DNA from: Intestinimonas massiliensis (ex Afouda et al. 2020)
GTDB lineage: Bacteria > Bacillota > Clostridia > Oscillospirales > Oscillospiraceae
Assembly (NCBI RefSeq): GCF_900626285.1
Contig: NZ_LR131147.1
Coordinates: 2,121,367-2,185,366 of the forward strand
Reading direction: 5' to 3'
Length of the DNA: 64,000 nt
A program made the translations under genes and the position numbers. The notes below the pieces were generated by a model that saw only the letters and a list, made by a program, of their open reading frames with translations, was not told the origin of the DNA and made no database searches. Of the stretch, positions 52,491-60,543 are shown in pieces (the stretch's first letter is position 1; every line of letters begins with the position of its first letter).

Positions 52491-54008
52491 TCAGCGCCGC
52501 AGATGGGCGCTCTCCCGGTACTGGATGGCCTCAGCCAGGTGTTCCACCCCGATGGCCTCCGCCCCATCCAGGTCGGCAATGGTGCGGGCCACCCGCAGGA
52601 TGCGGTCGTAGCTCCGGGCGGTAAGGCCCATGCGGTCAAAGGCGTCCTTGATGAGGGCGGTGCCCGCCCCGTTCAGAGCGCAGAAGTCCGCCAGTTCCTT
52701 CGGCCCCATGTGGGAATTGCACGCCGGGCCGGCGGGACCAAAGCGGGCGGCCTGGATGGCCCTGGCCTTGTCCACCCGGGCCTTGATGGCGGCGGAGGAT
52801 TCGGCCTGGGGCCGTCGGGACAGCTCGTCAAACTCCAGGGGCGGCACCTCCACATACAGGTCGATCCGGTCCAGCAGGGGCCCCGACAGCTTGCCCAGAT
52901 ACTTCTCCACCGACTGGGGGGAGCAGCGGCACCGGCTGCCGTAGCCGTACCAGCCGCACTTGCAGGGGTTCATGGCGCACACCAGCATAAAGCGGGCGGG
53001 GAACTTCTCGCTGCCAGCCGCCCGGCTGATGACCACCTGGCCCTCCTCCATGGGCTGACGCAGAGTCTCCAGCACGTCCTTGTGGAATTCCGGCAGCTCG
53101 TCCAGGAAGAGCACCCCGTTGTGGGCCAGGGAGATCTCCCCCGGCCGGGGAATAGGGGAGCCGCCCCCCGCCATGCCGGTGGCCGAGATGGAGTGGTGGG
53201 GCGCGCGGAAAGGCCGTTTAAGCAGGAGAGGATGCTGCGCATCGGTGAGTCCCATCACCGAGTGGACGGCGGTGGCCTCCATAGCTTCCCTCCGGGACAG
53301 GTCGGGCAGGATGGAGGGCAGGCGCCGGGCCAGCATGGACTTGCCGGACCCGGGCGGGCCCACCATAGCAATATTATGCCCCCCGGCGGCGGCAATCTCC
53401 AGGGCCCGCTTGGCATTTTCCTGCCCCTTCACGTCGGCAAAGTCGGGGCAGGCCAGGTCCTCCGGGCCGGGCGTCCAGGTCTCGGCGGGGGAGAGGAGGG
53501 CCTCTCCCCGCAGGTGGGCGGCCAGCTGGCCCACGTCCTCCACCGGGTACACCGTCAGCCCCCCGGCCAGGGTGGCCTCGGCGGCGGAGGGCGCGGGTAC
53601 ATATAAGGTAGTGATCCCCGCCGCTTTGGCGGCCAGGGCCATGGGCAGCATGCCGGGTACCGGCCGCAGCCTGCCGGACAGGGACAGCTCTCCCACGAAT
53701 GCGCTGTTGGGGTCGGTCAGCTTCAGCTGCCCCCCGGCGGACAGGATGCCCACCAGGATGGGCAGGTCATACATGGTGCCCCCCTTTTTCCGGTCGGCGG
53801 GGGCCAGGTTCACCGTGATGCGGGAGACGGGGAAGGAGAAGCCGCAGTTTTTCACGGCGGCGCGCACCCGGTCCCGGGCCTCCTTCACCGCCGCGTCGGG
53901 CAGGCCCACGATCTCAAAGGCAGGCAGACCGCCGGACAGGTCGCACTCGGCCCGCACCTCATACCCCGCGATCCCGGACAGGCCCAGGGAGCGCACCTCA
54001 CACAGCAC
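52491..54008 (-). CDS. comM: ComM/YifB family Mg-chelatase-like AAA+ ATPase
   Basis: 505 residues from a GTG at 54008 (the adjacent TTG 54011 is possible; GGAAAGGCGG lies upstream). N-terminal Lon-like domain (GYEVRAECDLSGGLPAFEIV), then the AAA+ core with Walker A GPPGSGKSMLARRLP (~220) and LFLDELPEFHKDVLETLRQP, and a C-terminal domain with SGPLLDRIDLYVEVPP. ComM is a branch-migration helicase in natural transformation. First gene of the comM-thiI-cinA run. Confidence 0.93.
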   Translation of the reverse strand: MLCEVRSLGLSGIAGYEVRAECDLSGGLPAFEIVGLPDAAVKEARDRVRAAVKNCGFSFPVSRITVNLAPADRKKGGTMYDLPILVGILSAGGQLKLTDPNSAFVGELSLSGRLRPVPGMLPMALAAKAAGITTLYVPAPSAAEATLAGGLTVYPVEDVGQLAAHLRGEALLSPAETWTPGPEDLACPDFADVKGQENAKRALEIAAAGGHNIAMVGPPGSGKSMLARRLPSILPDLSRREAMEATAVHSVMGLTDAQHPLLLKRPFRAPHHSISATGMAGGGSPIPRPGEISLAHNGVLFLDELPEFHKDVLETLRQPMEEGQVVISRAAGSEKFPARFMLVCAMNPCKCGWYGYGSRCRCSPQSVEKYLGKLSGPLLDRIDLYVEVPPLEFDELSRRPQAESSAAIKARVDKARAIQAARFGPAGPACNSHMGPKELADFCALNGAGTALIKDAFDRMGLTARSYDRILRVARTIADLDGAEAIGVEHLAEAIQYRESAHLRR

Positions 54009-54053
54009 CAAAACCACCGCCTTTCCGCTCTCCGGATTTCTTGCTGATGGTTG

Positions 54054-54082
54054 ATTATACCACATCCCCAGCCCGGTGGAAA
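54054..54082 (-). promoter_or_regulatory. Promoter of comM
   Basis: On the minus strand TTTCCA (54082-54077), 17 bases, TATAAT (54059-54054). Confidence 0.5.
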
Positions 54083-54292
54083 GCCTTCCGCAGAGGGGTG
54101 CTTTTTCCCTTCATTCACCTCAGCTTATTGTACCATTAGCGCCGCTTCTTAAACTGGCCATTTCAGTACGTTCAGTTTCTTTTTTCAACCAGCCCGTTAT
54201 CTCTGTTTTTACTCATTTTGGTAGCAAAACTCACAAATTTCACCCGAGTTTTGGGACAGAACAGAAAATTTTTGTTTTGAAGTAAGAATGGA
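54083..54292. other. AT-rich intergenic region upstream of nifJ
   Basis: Noncoding and much richer in A+T than its surroundings. It contains an inverted repeat CAAAACTC (54225-54232) / GAGTTTTG (54246-54253), a possible operator or upstream regulatory site for nifJ. No gene seen. Confidence 0.45.
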
Positions 54293-54321
54293 TTTACAAA
54301 CCGATTGGATGGTGATAAAAT
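54293..54321 (+). promoter_or_regulatory. Probable nifJ promoter
   Basis: TTTACA (54293-54298), 17 bases, TAAAAT (54316-54321). It would give a leader of roughly 125 bases. Confidence 0.6.
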
Positions 54322-54332
54322 GAAGGCGTTTC

Positions 54333-54428
54333 GGGGGGCTGTCCCTGTAAACAAATGGGAACTACCAGGGTAATGGGAATCGGGCCCGGTCCGGTCAATC
54401 GGGCGGGGACAGATTCCCATTGCCCTGG
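54333..54428 (+). promoter_or_regulatory. Structured nifJ leader RNA (long hairpin)
   Basis: CCAGGGTAATGGGAATC (54365-54381) pairs along all 17 positions with 54412-54428, including one G-U pair. The 30-base loop contains GGGACA (54406-54411), complementary to TGTCCC at 54340-54345 just upstream, allowing a pseudoknot or alternative pairing. No T-run follows, so it is not a terminator. The Shine-Dalgarno AAGGAGGA follows about 11 bases later. Confidence 0.6.
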
Positions 54429-54455
54429 AAAAACGAATAAGGAGGAATCGTTTCT

Positions 54456-57400
54456 ATGGCGAGAAAGCTGAAAACCATGGACGGCAATACCGCTGCCGCT
54501 CATGTGTCCTACGCCTTCACCGAGGTCGCGGGCATCTACCCCATCACCCCCTCCAGCCCCATGGCCGATAACGTGGACCAGTGGGCTGCTCAGGGCCGCA
54601 AGAACATCTTCGGCACCACCGTCAAGGTCGTCGAGATGCAGTCTGAGGCCGGCGCCGCCGGTACCGTCCACGGCTCCCTGGCCGCCGGTGCTCTGACCAC
54701 CACCTACACTGCCTCTCAGGGCCTGCTGCTGATGATCCCCAACATGTACAAGCTGGCCGGTGAGCTGATGCCCGCCGTGTTCCACGTGTCCGCCCGTACC
54801 GTGGCTACCCACGCTCTGAACATCTTCGGTGATCATTCCGACGTCATGGCCTGCCGCCAGACCGGCTTTGCCATGCTGTGCGAGTCCAACCCCCAGGAGG
54901 TCATGGACCTGGGCGCTGTTGCCCACCTGGCCGCCATCAAGGGCCGCGTCCCCTTCCTGAACTTCTTCGACGGCTTCCGTACCTCTCACGAGATCCAGAA
55001 GATCGCCATCTGGGACAACGACGACCTGGCCGATATGGTGGATATGGACGCTGTGGAAGCCTTCCGCAAGCGCGCTCTGAACCCCGAGCGGCCTGTGATG
55101 CGCGGCTCCCACGAGAACGGCGACATCTTCTTCCAGCACCGTGAGGCCGCCAACCGCTACTACGACGCCATCCCCGGCATCGTGGAAGAGTACATGGGCA
55201 AGGTCAACGCCAAGCTGGGCACCAACTATCAGCTGTTCAACTACTATGGCGCTCCCGACGCCGACCGCGTCATCATCGCCATGGGCTCCATCTGCGACGT
55301 GGCTGAGGAAGTCATCGACTACCTGAACGCCCACGGCGAGAAGGTGGGCCTGGTGAAGGTCCGCCTGTACCGGCCTTTCCGCGCCGACAAGCTGCTGGAG
55401 GCCATTCCCGCCACCGCCACCAAGATCGCTGTGCTGGACCGCACCAAGGAGCCCGGCGCTCAGGGCGATCCTCTGTACCTGGACGTGGTCACCGCCTTTG
55501 CCAACGCCGGGCGTCAGGCCACCATCATCGGCGGCCGCTACGGCCTGGGCTCCAAGGACACCCCGCCCAGCAACGTGTTCGCCGTGTATGAGGAGCTGAC
55601 CAAGGATCAGCCCAAGCGTCAGTTCACCGTGGGCATCGTGGACGATGTGACCCACACCTCCCTGGAGGAGAAGCCCGCTCCCAACACCGCTGCTCCCGGC
55701 ACTATCGAGTGCAAGTTCTGGGGTCTGGGCGGCGACGGCACCGTGGGCGCCAACAAGAACTCCATCAAGATCATCGGCGACCACACCGACAAGTACGTGC
55801 AGGCTTACTTCCAGTACGACTCCAAGAAGACCGGCGGCGTGACCATCAGCCACCTGCGCTTCGGCGATCAGCCCATCCGCGCTCCCTACTACATCAACAA
55901 GGCCGACTTCGTGGCCTGCCACGTGCCCGCTTACATCGTCAAGGGCTTCCCCATGGTCCGCGACGTGAAGGACGGCGGCGTGTTCCTGATCAACTGCCAG
56001 TGGAGCGACGAAGAGCTGGATCACCACATGCCCGCCGCTGCCAAGCGCTACATCGCTGAGCACAATGTTCAGGTCTACACCATCGACGCTATCGATCTGG
56101 CCATCGAGATCGGCATGGGCAAGCGTACCAACACCATCCTGCAGTCCGCCTTCTTCAAGCTGGCCAAGGTCATGCCTGAGGAAGAGGCCATCCAGTACAT
56201 GAAGGACGCCGCCACCCACTCCTACCTGAAGAAGGGCCAGGACGTGGTGGATATGAACCACAAGGCCATCGACATCGGCGCCACCGCCTTCCACAAGTTC
56301 GAGGTTCCCGCTTCCTGGGCCACCGCCGAGGACAAGCCTGTGACCGAGCACCTGGAGGGCAAGCCCGAGACCGTGAAGATGGTCAAGGAGATCATGGAGC
56401 CCGTGGGCCGCATGGACGGCGACAGCCTGCCTGTTTCCGCCTTTGCTTACGGCCATGAGGACGGCACCTTCCAGCAGGGCGCTGCCGCTTACGAGAAGCG
56501 CGGCGTGGCCGTGAACGTGCCCGAGTGGGACGCCACCAAGTGCATCCAGTGCAACCAGTGCTCCTACGTCTGCCCCCACGCCACCATCCGTCCCTTCGCC
56601 CTCACCGAGGAGGAGGCCAAGAACGCTCCCGCTCAGGCCAAGATCGTGGACATCAAGGCCGGCAAGGGCAAGGGCGTGTACAAGTTTGCCATCGCCATCA
56701 GCCCCCTGGACTGCATGGGCTGCACCGTGTGCGTGAGCACCTGCCCCGTGAAGGCTCTGACCATGAAGCCTCAGGAGTCCCAGGCCGATCAGCAGGAGGT
56801 CTTCGACTACATGGTGGCCAAGGTTGCCCCCAAGGCCGACGTGGAGGACACCACCTCTGTCAAGGGCTCTCAGTTCAAGCAGCCTCTGCTTGAGTTCTCC
56901 GGCTCCTGCGCCGGCTGCGCCGAGACCGCCTATGCCCGTCTGATCACTCAGGTGTGCGGCGACCGGATGTTCGTCTCCAACGCCACCGGCTGCTCCTCCA
57001 TCTGGGGCGGTCCTGCCGCTACCTCTCCCTACACCGTCAACAAGGAGGGCAAGGGTCCCGCTTGGGCCAACTCCCTGTTCGAGGATAACGCCGAGCACGG
57101 CCTGGGCCTGTATCTGGGCCAGAAGGCCATCCGCGACCGTCTGGCTGACCAGACCCGCAAGCTGATCGCCATCGACTACGTGGACGAGGGCATCGCTGCT
57201 GCCGCTCAGAAGTGGCTGGACACCATGGATGACGGCGTGGCCAACGCCGAGGCTGCCAAGGCCTACATCGCCGCCATGGAGGGCCACAAGGCCCAGGCCG
57301 ACGGCTGCACCTGCGAGGCCTGCACTCTGGTGCGCGAGATCCTGAAGGAGAAGGAGTACCTGAACAAGAAGTCCATCTGGATCTTCGGCGGCGACGGCTG

Positions 57401-58022
57401 GGCCTACGATATCGGTTACGGCGGCCTGGATCACGTCATCGCCTCCGGCGAGGATGTCAACATCTTCGTGTTCGATACCGAGGTGTACTCCAACACCGGC
57501 GGACAGGCTTCCAAGTCCTCCAACATCGGCCAGGTGGCTCAGTTCGCCGCTGCCGGTAAGACCCAGCCCAAGAAGAGCCTGGCTGAGATCGCCATGCAGT
57601 ACGGCTACGTCTACGTGGCTCAGATCGCCATGGGCGCCAACCCCAACCAGACCCTGAAGGCCATCACCGAGGCCGAGAGCTATCACGGTCCTTCTCTGGT
57701 CATCGGCTACGCTCCCTGCGAGATGCACAGCATCAAGGGCGGCATGGCCAACTGCCAGATGGAGATGAAGAAGGCTGTGGAGTGCGGCTACTGGAACCTG
57801 TTCCGGTACAACCCCGCTCTGAAGGCCGAGGGCAAGAACCCCTTCATTCTGGACTCCAAGGCCCCCGCTGGCGGCTATCAGGAGTTCCTGATGAACGAGG
57901 CCCGTTACTCCTCCCTGACCCGCGCCTTCCCCGAGCGCGCCAAGGAGCTCTTCGCCCGCAACGAAGAGGCCGCCAAGGAGCGGTACGAGCATCTGACCCG
58001 TCTGGTGGAGCTCTACAAGTAA
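54456..58022 (+). CDS. nifJ: Pyruvate:ferredoxin (flavodoxin) oxidoreductase
   Basis: 1188 residues, single-chain PFOR. Oxidises pyruvate to acetyl-CoA and CO2 and reduces ferredoxin. Order: pyruvate/TPP-pyrimidine domain (FTEVAGIYPITPSSPMADNV, ~20), domain II, EKR-type domain (~410-500), two 4Fe-4S motifs CIQCNQCSYVCPHA (~696) and CMGCTVCVSTCPVKA (~753), then the TPP domain with the proximal cluster SCAGCAETAYARL (~816) and GDGWAYDIGYGGLDHV (~970). Codon use leans to GCT/CGT more than its neighbours, typical of a highly expressed gene. Its last 18 codons are repeated downstream (see repeat). Confidence 0.98.
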   Translation: MARKLKTMDGNTAAAHVSYAFTEVAGIYPITPSSPMADNVDQWAAQGRKNIFGTTVKVVEMQSEAGAAGTVHGSLAAGALTTTYTASQGLLLMIPNMYKLAGELMPAVFHVSARTVATHALNIFGDHSDVMACRQTGFAMLCESNPQEVMDLGAVAHLAAIKGRVPFLNFFDGFRTSHEIQKIAIWDNDDLADMVDMDAVEAFRKRALNPERPVMRGSHENGDIFFQHREAANRYYDAIPGIVEEYMGKVNAKLGTNYQLFNYYGAPDADRVIIAMGSICDVAEEVIDYLNAHGEKVGLVKVRLYRPFRADKLLEAIPATATKIAVLDRTKEPGAQGDPLYLDVVTAFANAGRQATIIGGRYGLGSKDTPPSNVFAVYEELTKDQPKRQFTVGIVDDVTHTSLEEKPAPNTAAPGTIECKFWGLGGDGTVGANKNSIKIIGDHTDKYVQAYFQYDSKKTGGVTISHLRFGDQPIRAPYYINKADFVACHVPAYIVKGFPMVRDVKDGGVFLINCQWSDEELDHHMPAAAKRYIAEHNVQVYTIDAIDLAIEIGMGKRTNTILQSAFFKLAKVMPEEEAIQYMKDAATHSYLKKGQDVVDMNHKAIDIGATAFHKFEVPASWATAEDKPVTEHLEGKPETVKMVKEIMEPVGRMDGDSLPVSAFAYGHEDGTFQQGAAAYEKRGVAVNVPEWDATKCIQCNQCSYVCPHATIRPFALTEEEAKNAPAQAKIVDIKAGKGKGVYKFAIAISPLDCMGCTVCVSTCPVKALTMKPQESQADQQEVFDYMVAKVAPKADVEDTTSVKGSQFKQPLLEFSGSCAGCAETAYARLITQVCGDRMFVSNATGCSSIWGGPAATSPYTVNKEGKGPAWANSLFEDNAEHGLGLYLGQKAIRDRLADQTRKLIAIDYVDEGIAAAAQKWLDTMDDGVANAEAAKAYIAAMEGHKAQADGCTCEACTLVREILKEKEYLNKKSIWIFGGDGWAYDIGYGGLDHVIASGEDVNIFVFDTEVYSNTGGQASKSSNIGQVAQFAAAGKTQPKKSLAEIAMQYGYVYVAQIAMGANPNQTLKAITEAESYHGPSLVIGYAPCEMHSIKGGMANCQMEMKKAVECGYWNLFRYNPALKAEGKNPFILDSKAPAGGYQEFLMNEARYSSLTRAFPERAKELFARNEEAAKERYEHLTRLVELYK

Positions 58023-58033
58023 GAAATACCGCA

Positions 58034-58066
58034 AAGGACCCCGGGTTCATCCCGGGGTCCTTTCTG
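58034..58066 (+). terminator. nifJ terminator, copy 1
   Basis: AAAGGACCCCGGG (58034-58046) pairs with CCCGGGGTCCTTT (58052-58064), loop TTCAT, followed by CTGTTT. Confidence 0.88.
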
Positions 58067-58292
58067 TTTGGCGGCCTCTTCGGGGGCCCCACCGCAGGTG
58101 GGGCGGCGCTCCGCGCCGTCCAAGCGTTTTGGGCGCAGGTCCAAAACCTTGATGCCGGCGGAATTCACTTCCGCCGAGCAAATCAAATCAATGGGGTCCC
58201 CACGGGGCTATAGCCCTGTGGGGCCTGGCCGCCAAGGAGCGGTACGAGCATCTGACCCGTCTGGTGGAGCTCTACAAGTAAGAAATACCGCA

Positions 58293-58325
58293 AAGGACCC
58301 CGGGTTTATCCCGGGGTCCTTTCTG
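58293..58325 (+). terminator. nifJ terminator, copy 2
   Basis: Same hairpin in the second repeat unit; loop TTTAT. Confidence 0.85.
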
Positions 58326-58551
58326 TTGGCGGCCTCTTCGGGGGCCCCACCGCAGGTGGGGCGGCGCTCCGCGCCGTCCAAGCGTTTTGGGCCGCAGGTC
58401 CAAAACCTTGATGCCGGCGGAATTCACTTCCGCCGAGCAAATCAAATCAATGGGGTCCCCACGGGGCTATAGCCCTGTGGGGCCTGGCCGCCAAGGAGCG
58501 GTACGAGCATCTGACCCGTCTGGTGGAGCTCTACAAGTAAGAAATACCGCA

Positions 58552-58584
58552 AAGGACCCCGGGTTTATCCCGGGGTCCTTTCTG
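58552..58584 (+). terminator. nifJ terminator, copy 3
   Basis: Same hairpin in the third repeat unit. Confidence 0.85.
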
Positions 58585-58822
58585 TTGGCGGCCTCTTCGG
58601 GGGCCCCACCGCAGGTGGGGCGGCGCTCCGCGCCGTCCAAGCGTTTTGGGCCGCAGGTCCAAAACCTTGATGCCGGCGGAATTCACTTCCGCCGAGCAAA
58701 TCAAATCAATGGGGTCCCCACGGGGCTATAGCCCTGTGGGGCCTGGCCGCCAAGGAGCGGTACGAGCATCTGACCCGTCTGGTGATGCGGCACCTCATAT
58801 CGCCTGTCTCCCCGCAATACAT

Positions 58823-58873
58823 ATAAAAACAGGACGCCGCAGGCTTTCAGCGAGCCTGCGGCGTCCTGTTTCC
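58823..58873. terminator. Terminator after the amino acid permease gene
   Basis: A 19-bp stem (58827-58845 with 58853-58871) followed on the minus strand by TTTTTATAT. It also lies downstream of the nifJ repeat array on the plus strand. Confidence 0.88.
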
Positions 58874-58895
58874 TCTCTTTTCTCTTGTCAATCAG

Positions 58896-60254
58896 TCAGT
58901 CGACCTGGGCGTCCACCGTATCGGGGGAGAGCTCCACCGGCGCCCAGCCGGCGGGATAACGCTTCTGCATGTACTTGGCATAGGCCCACAGCACCACACC
59001 CAGCACGGCATAGATGATGAGCACGATCCAGGCGCCCATATCCATGGCGATGGCGGAAGAGTAGATGACCCATGCGCAGAAGGCCACGGCCAGGATGCCC
59101 AGCAGGGTGCCGGCCTTGATCTTATAGGGGCGGGGCCACTCGGGATGGGAGCTGCGCAGCTTGAGGAAGGACACGGCCACCAGCAGATAGACCAGGCCCG
59201 CCGCCAGGCCGTAGATGGTGTAGATGTAGTTTACCCATGCGTCGGGGGCGAAGATGGTGAAGTAGATGGACAGGATACCCACCACGATGTTGGCCACCTG
59301 GGGCTGGCCGTTCTTGTTCAGCTTGGCGAAACGGGGGGTCATCTGGTGCTGCTGGGCGGCGCCGTACAGGATACGGGAGGCGCTCAGCCAGAAGGAGGAC
59401 AGGGTGGTGATGCAGGTGAGGGCGCCCATCACCACGATGACCACGCCCAGCCAGTGCATACCGATGATGTCGGCCACCCGGGGATCCACGATGTCGGTCT
59501 GGGCGATCCACTCGTTGGACACGATGCCGCCCACGCCCACCACGGCCATGCCGTAGATGAGCACGGTGCAGCCCAGGGCGCCCAGGAAGGCCTTCCACAG
59601 GTTCTTCTTGGGGAAGTTGGCCTCCTCAGACAGCTGGGGGATCAGATCGAAGCCCACGAACTTCATGATGAGCAGAGCCACGGCGGCGGTATAGCCGTTG
59701 AAGCCGTTGGGGAAAATGGGCTTCATGTTCTCAATGCTCCACTGGCCGCTGAAAATAAAGATGACGGAGGCCGCCAGAGAGACCACCAGGGTGCTCCAGA
59801 ACAGGATGTTCTGGATCTTGGCCAGCACCTTCAGCTCCTTGTTGGTCAGGAAGAACCAGATTACCAGGATGATGGCCGCCACGATCTTGGTCTGGAGGGC
59901 GGTGATGGGGGTCAGATAGCCGATCATGCTGGCGATGCCGTAGGCCACGGTGGGCATGGCCATGACGTAGAGCAGCATGACCAGCCAGCAGGCCACAAAG
60001 CCCATGTTCCAGCCCAGGGCGTTGGTGACCCAGATATTCTGGCCGCCGGCGTAGGGCATCATGCTGGTCATTTCCGAATAGATGAAGCACAGGGGCAGGA
60101 CCAGAATGGCGCAGGTCAGCAGGGAGAGCACCGATCCCACGCCGCTGAGCTCAAACCAATACTTGATCTCCACCATCCAGGCGGCGATCATGCCGCCGGC
60201 CGCCATGGCGATCATGCTGGAAAGCTTCAATTCTTTCCGCAGGCCGTTTTCCAT
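58896..60254 (-). CDS. APC-superfamily amino acid permease
   Basis: 452 residues, 12 hydrophobic segments. MIAMAAGGMIAAWMVEIKYW in the first helix, the EMTSMMPYAGGQNIWV motif after the second, and LIPQLSEEANFPKKNLWKAF in the middle are APC-type permease features. Transports an amino acid or amine; substrate unknown. Its Shine-Dalgarno AGGAG (60268-60264) is immediately next to the left end of an IS110 element, so its native upstream region has been displaced. Confidence 0.9.
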   Translation of the reverse strand: MENGLRKELKLSSMIAMAAGGMIAAWMVEIKYWFELSGVGSVLSLLTCAILVLPLCFIYSEMTSMMPYAGGQNIWVTNALGWNMGFVACWLVMLLYVMAMPTVAYGIASMIGYLTPITALQTKIVAAIILVIWFFLTNKELKVLAKIQNILFWSTLVVSLAASVIFIFSGQWSIENMKPIFPNGFNGYTAAVALLIMKFVGFDLIPQLSEEANFPKKNLWKAFLGALGCTVLIYGMAVVGVGGIVSNEWIAQTDIVDPRVADIIGMHWLGVVIVVMGALTCITTLSSFWLSASRILYGAAQQHQMTPRFAKLNKNGQPQVANIVVGILSIYFTIFAPDAWVNYIYTIYGLAAGLVYLLVAVSFLKLRSSHPEWPRPYKIKAGTLLGILAVAFCAWVIYSSAIAMDMGAWIVLIIYAVLGVVLWAYAKYMQKRYPAGWAPVELSPDTVDAQVD

Positions 60255-60270
60255 TGTCGATCACTCCTCT

Positions 60271-60543
60271 ATTACAATAAATTTGGACAGGAAAACCGGG
60301 CAGCCAGTTCGGCTTTCCCTCCATCTCGTGCCTAAGCTACAATAAGAGGAGCAACTGGCTGACCAATCACTCCTTGGGCTTATATGTCCGTGCGAAAGAC
60401 TGTTAGCCATCCTCTTGTTGTAGCGTTCGATTTAAGCAGGTTGAGCCACCGAATGTCGGAGAGTTCGCGTCACATAATAGATTGAATCGGCAGCGAGAAA
60501 AGATGGATTCCGGTTGCAGATCCTTGGTATTGGAGGAACGCGA
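60271..60543 (+). ncRNA. Candidate bridge RNA region of IS110 copy 1
   Basis: This noncoding part is kept nearly intact in both copies. Stems: 60290-60299 with 60309-60318; the long 15-bp stem GCTACAATAAGAGGA (60336-60350) with 60410-60424 (one G-U); GGCTGAC (60357-60363) with GTTAGCC (60402-60408); and CCGA (60449-60452) with TCGG (60456-60459). The internal loop between the second and third pairs of arms holds ATCACTCCT (60366-60374), identical to the flank at 60260-60268. Architecture and position (5' of the transposase) match the bridge RNAs described for IS110-group elements; the exact RNA ends are not known. Confidence 0.75.

Larger units (their letters stand above)
57968..58784 (+). 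repeat. Tandem array of 259-bp units carrying the nifJ tail and terminator
   Basis: Units start at 57968, 58227 and 58486 (exact 259-bp steps), with a 40-bp partial fourth unit at 58745-58784. Each unit holds the last 55 bases of nifJ, its terminator, and about 170 bases rich in hairpins. Units 2 and 3 look identical; unit 1 differs by C/T at 58049 and by two compensating 1-base indels, so the spacing is kept. Open frames running across the array are by-products of the repetition. Confidence 0.92.

Noticed and set aside
54294..58034. A 1246-codon open frame antisense to nifJ, and similar long antisense frames opposite mutS/miaB (37.3-40.3 kb), ileS (25.1-27.9 kb) and ABC-F/MATE (2.5-5.4 kb)
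   Set aside because: They mirror real genes in high-GC DNA, have Leu/Val/Gly/His-rich low-complexity translations, no family motifs and no ribosome sites. The sense genes are certain.
57968..58784. CRISPR array
   Set aside because: Units are 259 bp, identical along their whole length with no unique spacers, and contain nifJ coding sequence; no cas genes nearby.
58068..59017. Three overlapping open frames with near-identical repeated proteins, suggesting a repeat-protein gene
   Set aside because: They arise from reading the 259-bp nifJ-tail repeats in another frame; there is no ribosome site and the repeated part includes terminators.
60255..60345. Outward-facing promoter in the IS110 left end driving the permease or XRE genes
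   Set aside because: On the minus strand there is AT-rich sequence near the edge (TTTATTGTAAT) but no -35/-10 pair with acceptable spacing that is convincing in both copies.
60271..60543. Group II intron or retron RNA in the long noncoding stretch before the transposase
   Set aside because: No reverse transcriptase and no intron domain V motif; the protein is a DEDD/serine IS110 recombinase and the noncoding part sits where IS110-group bridge RNAs lie.
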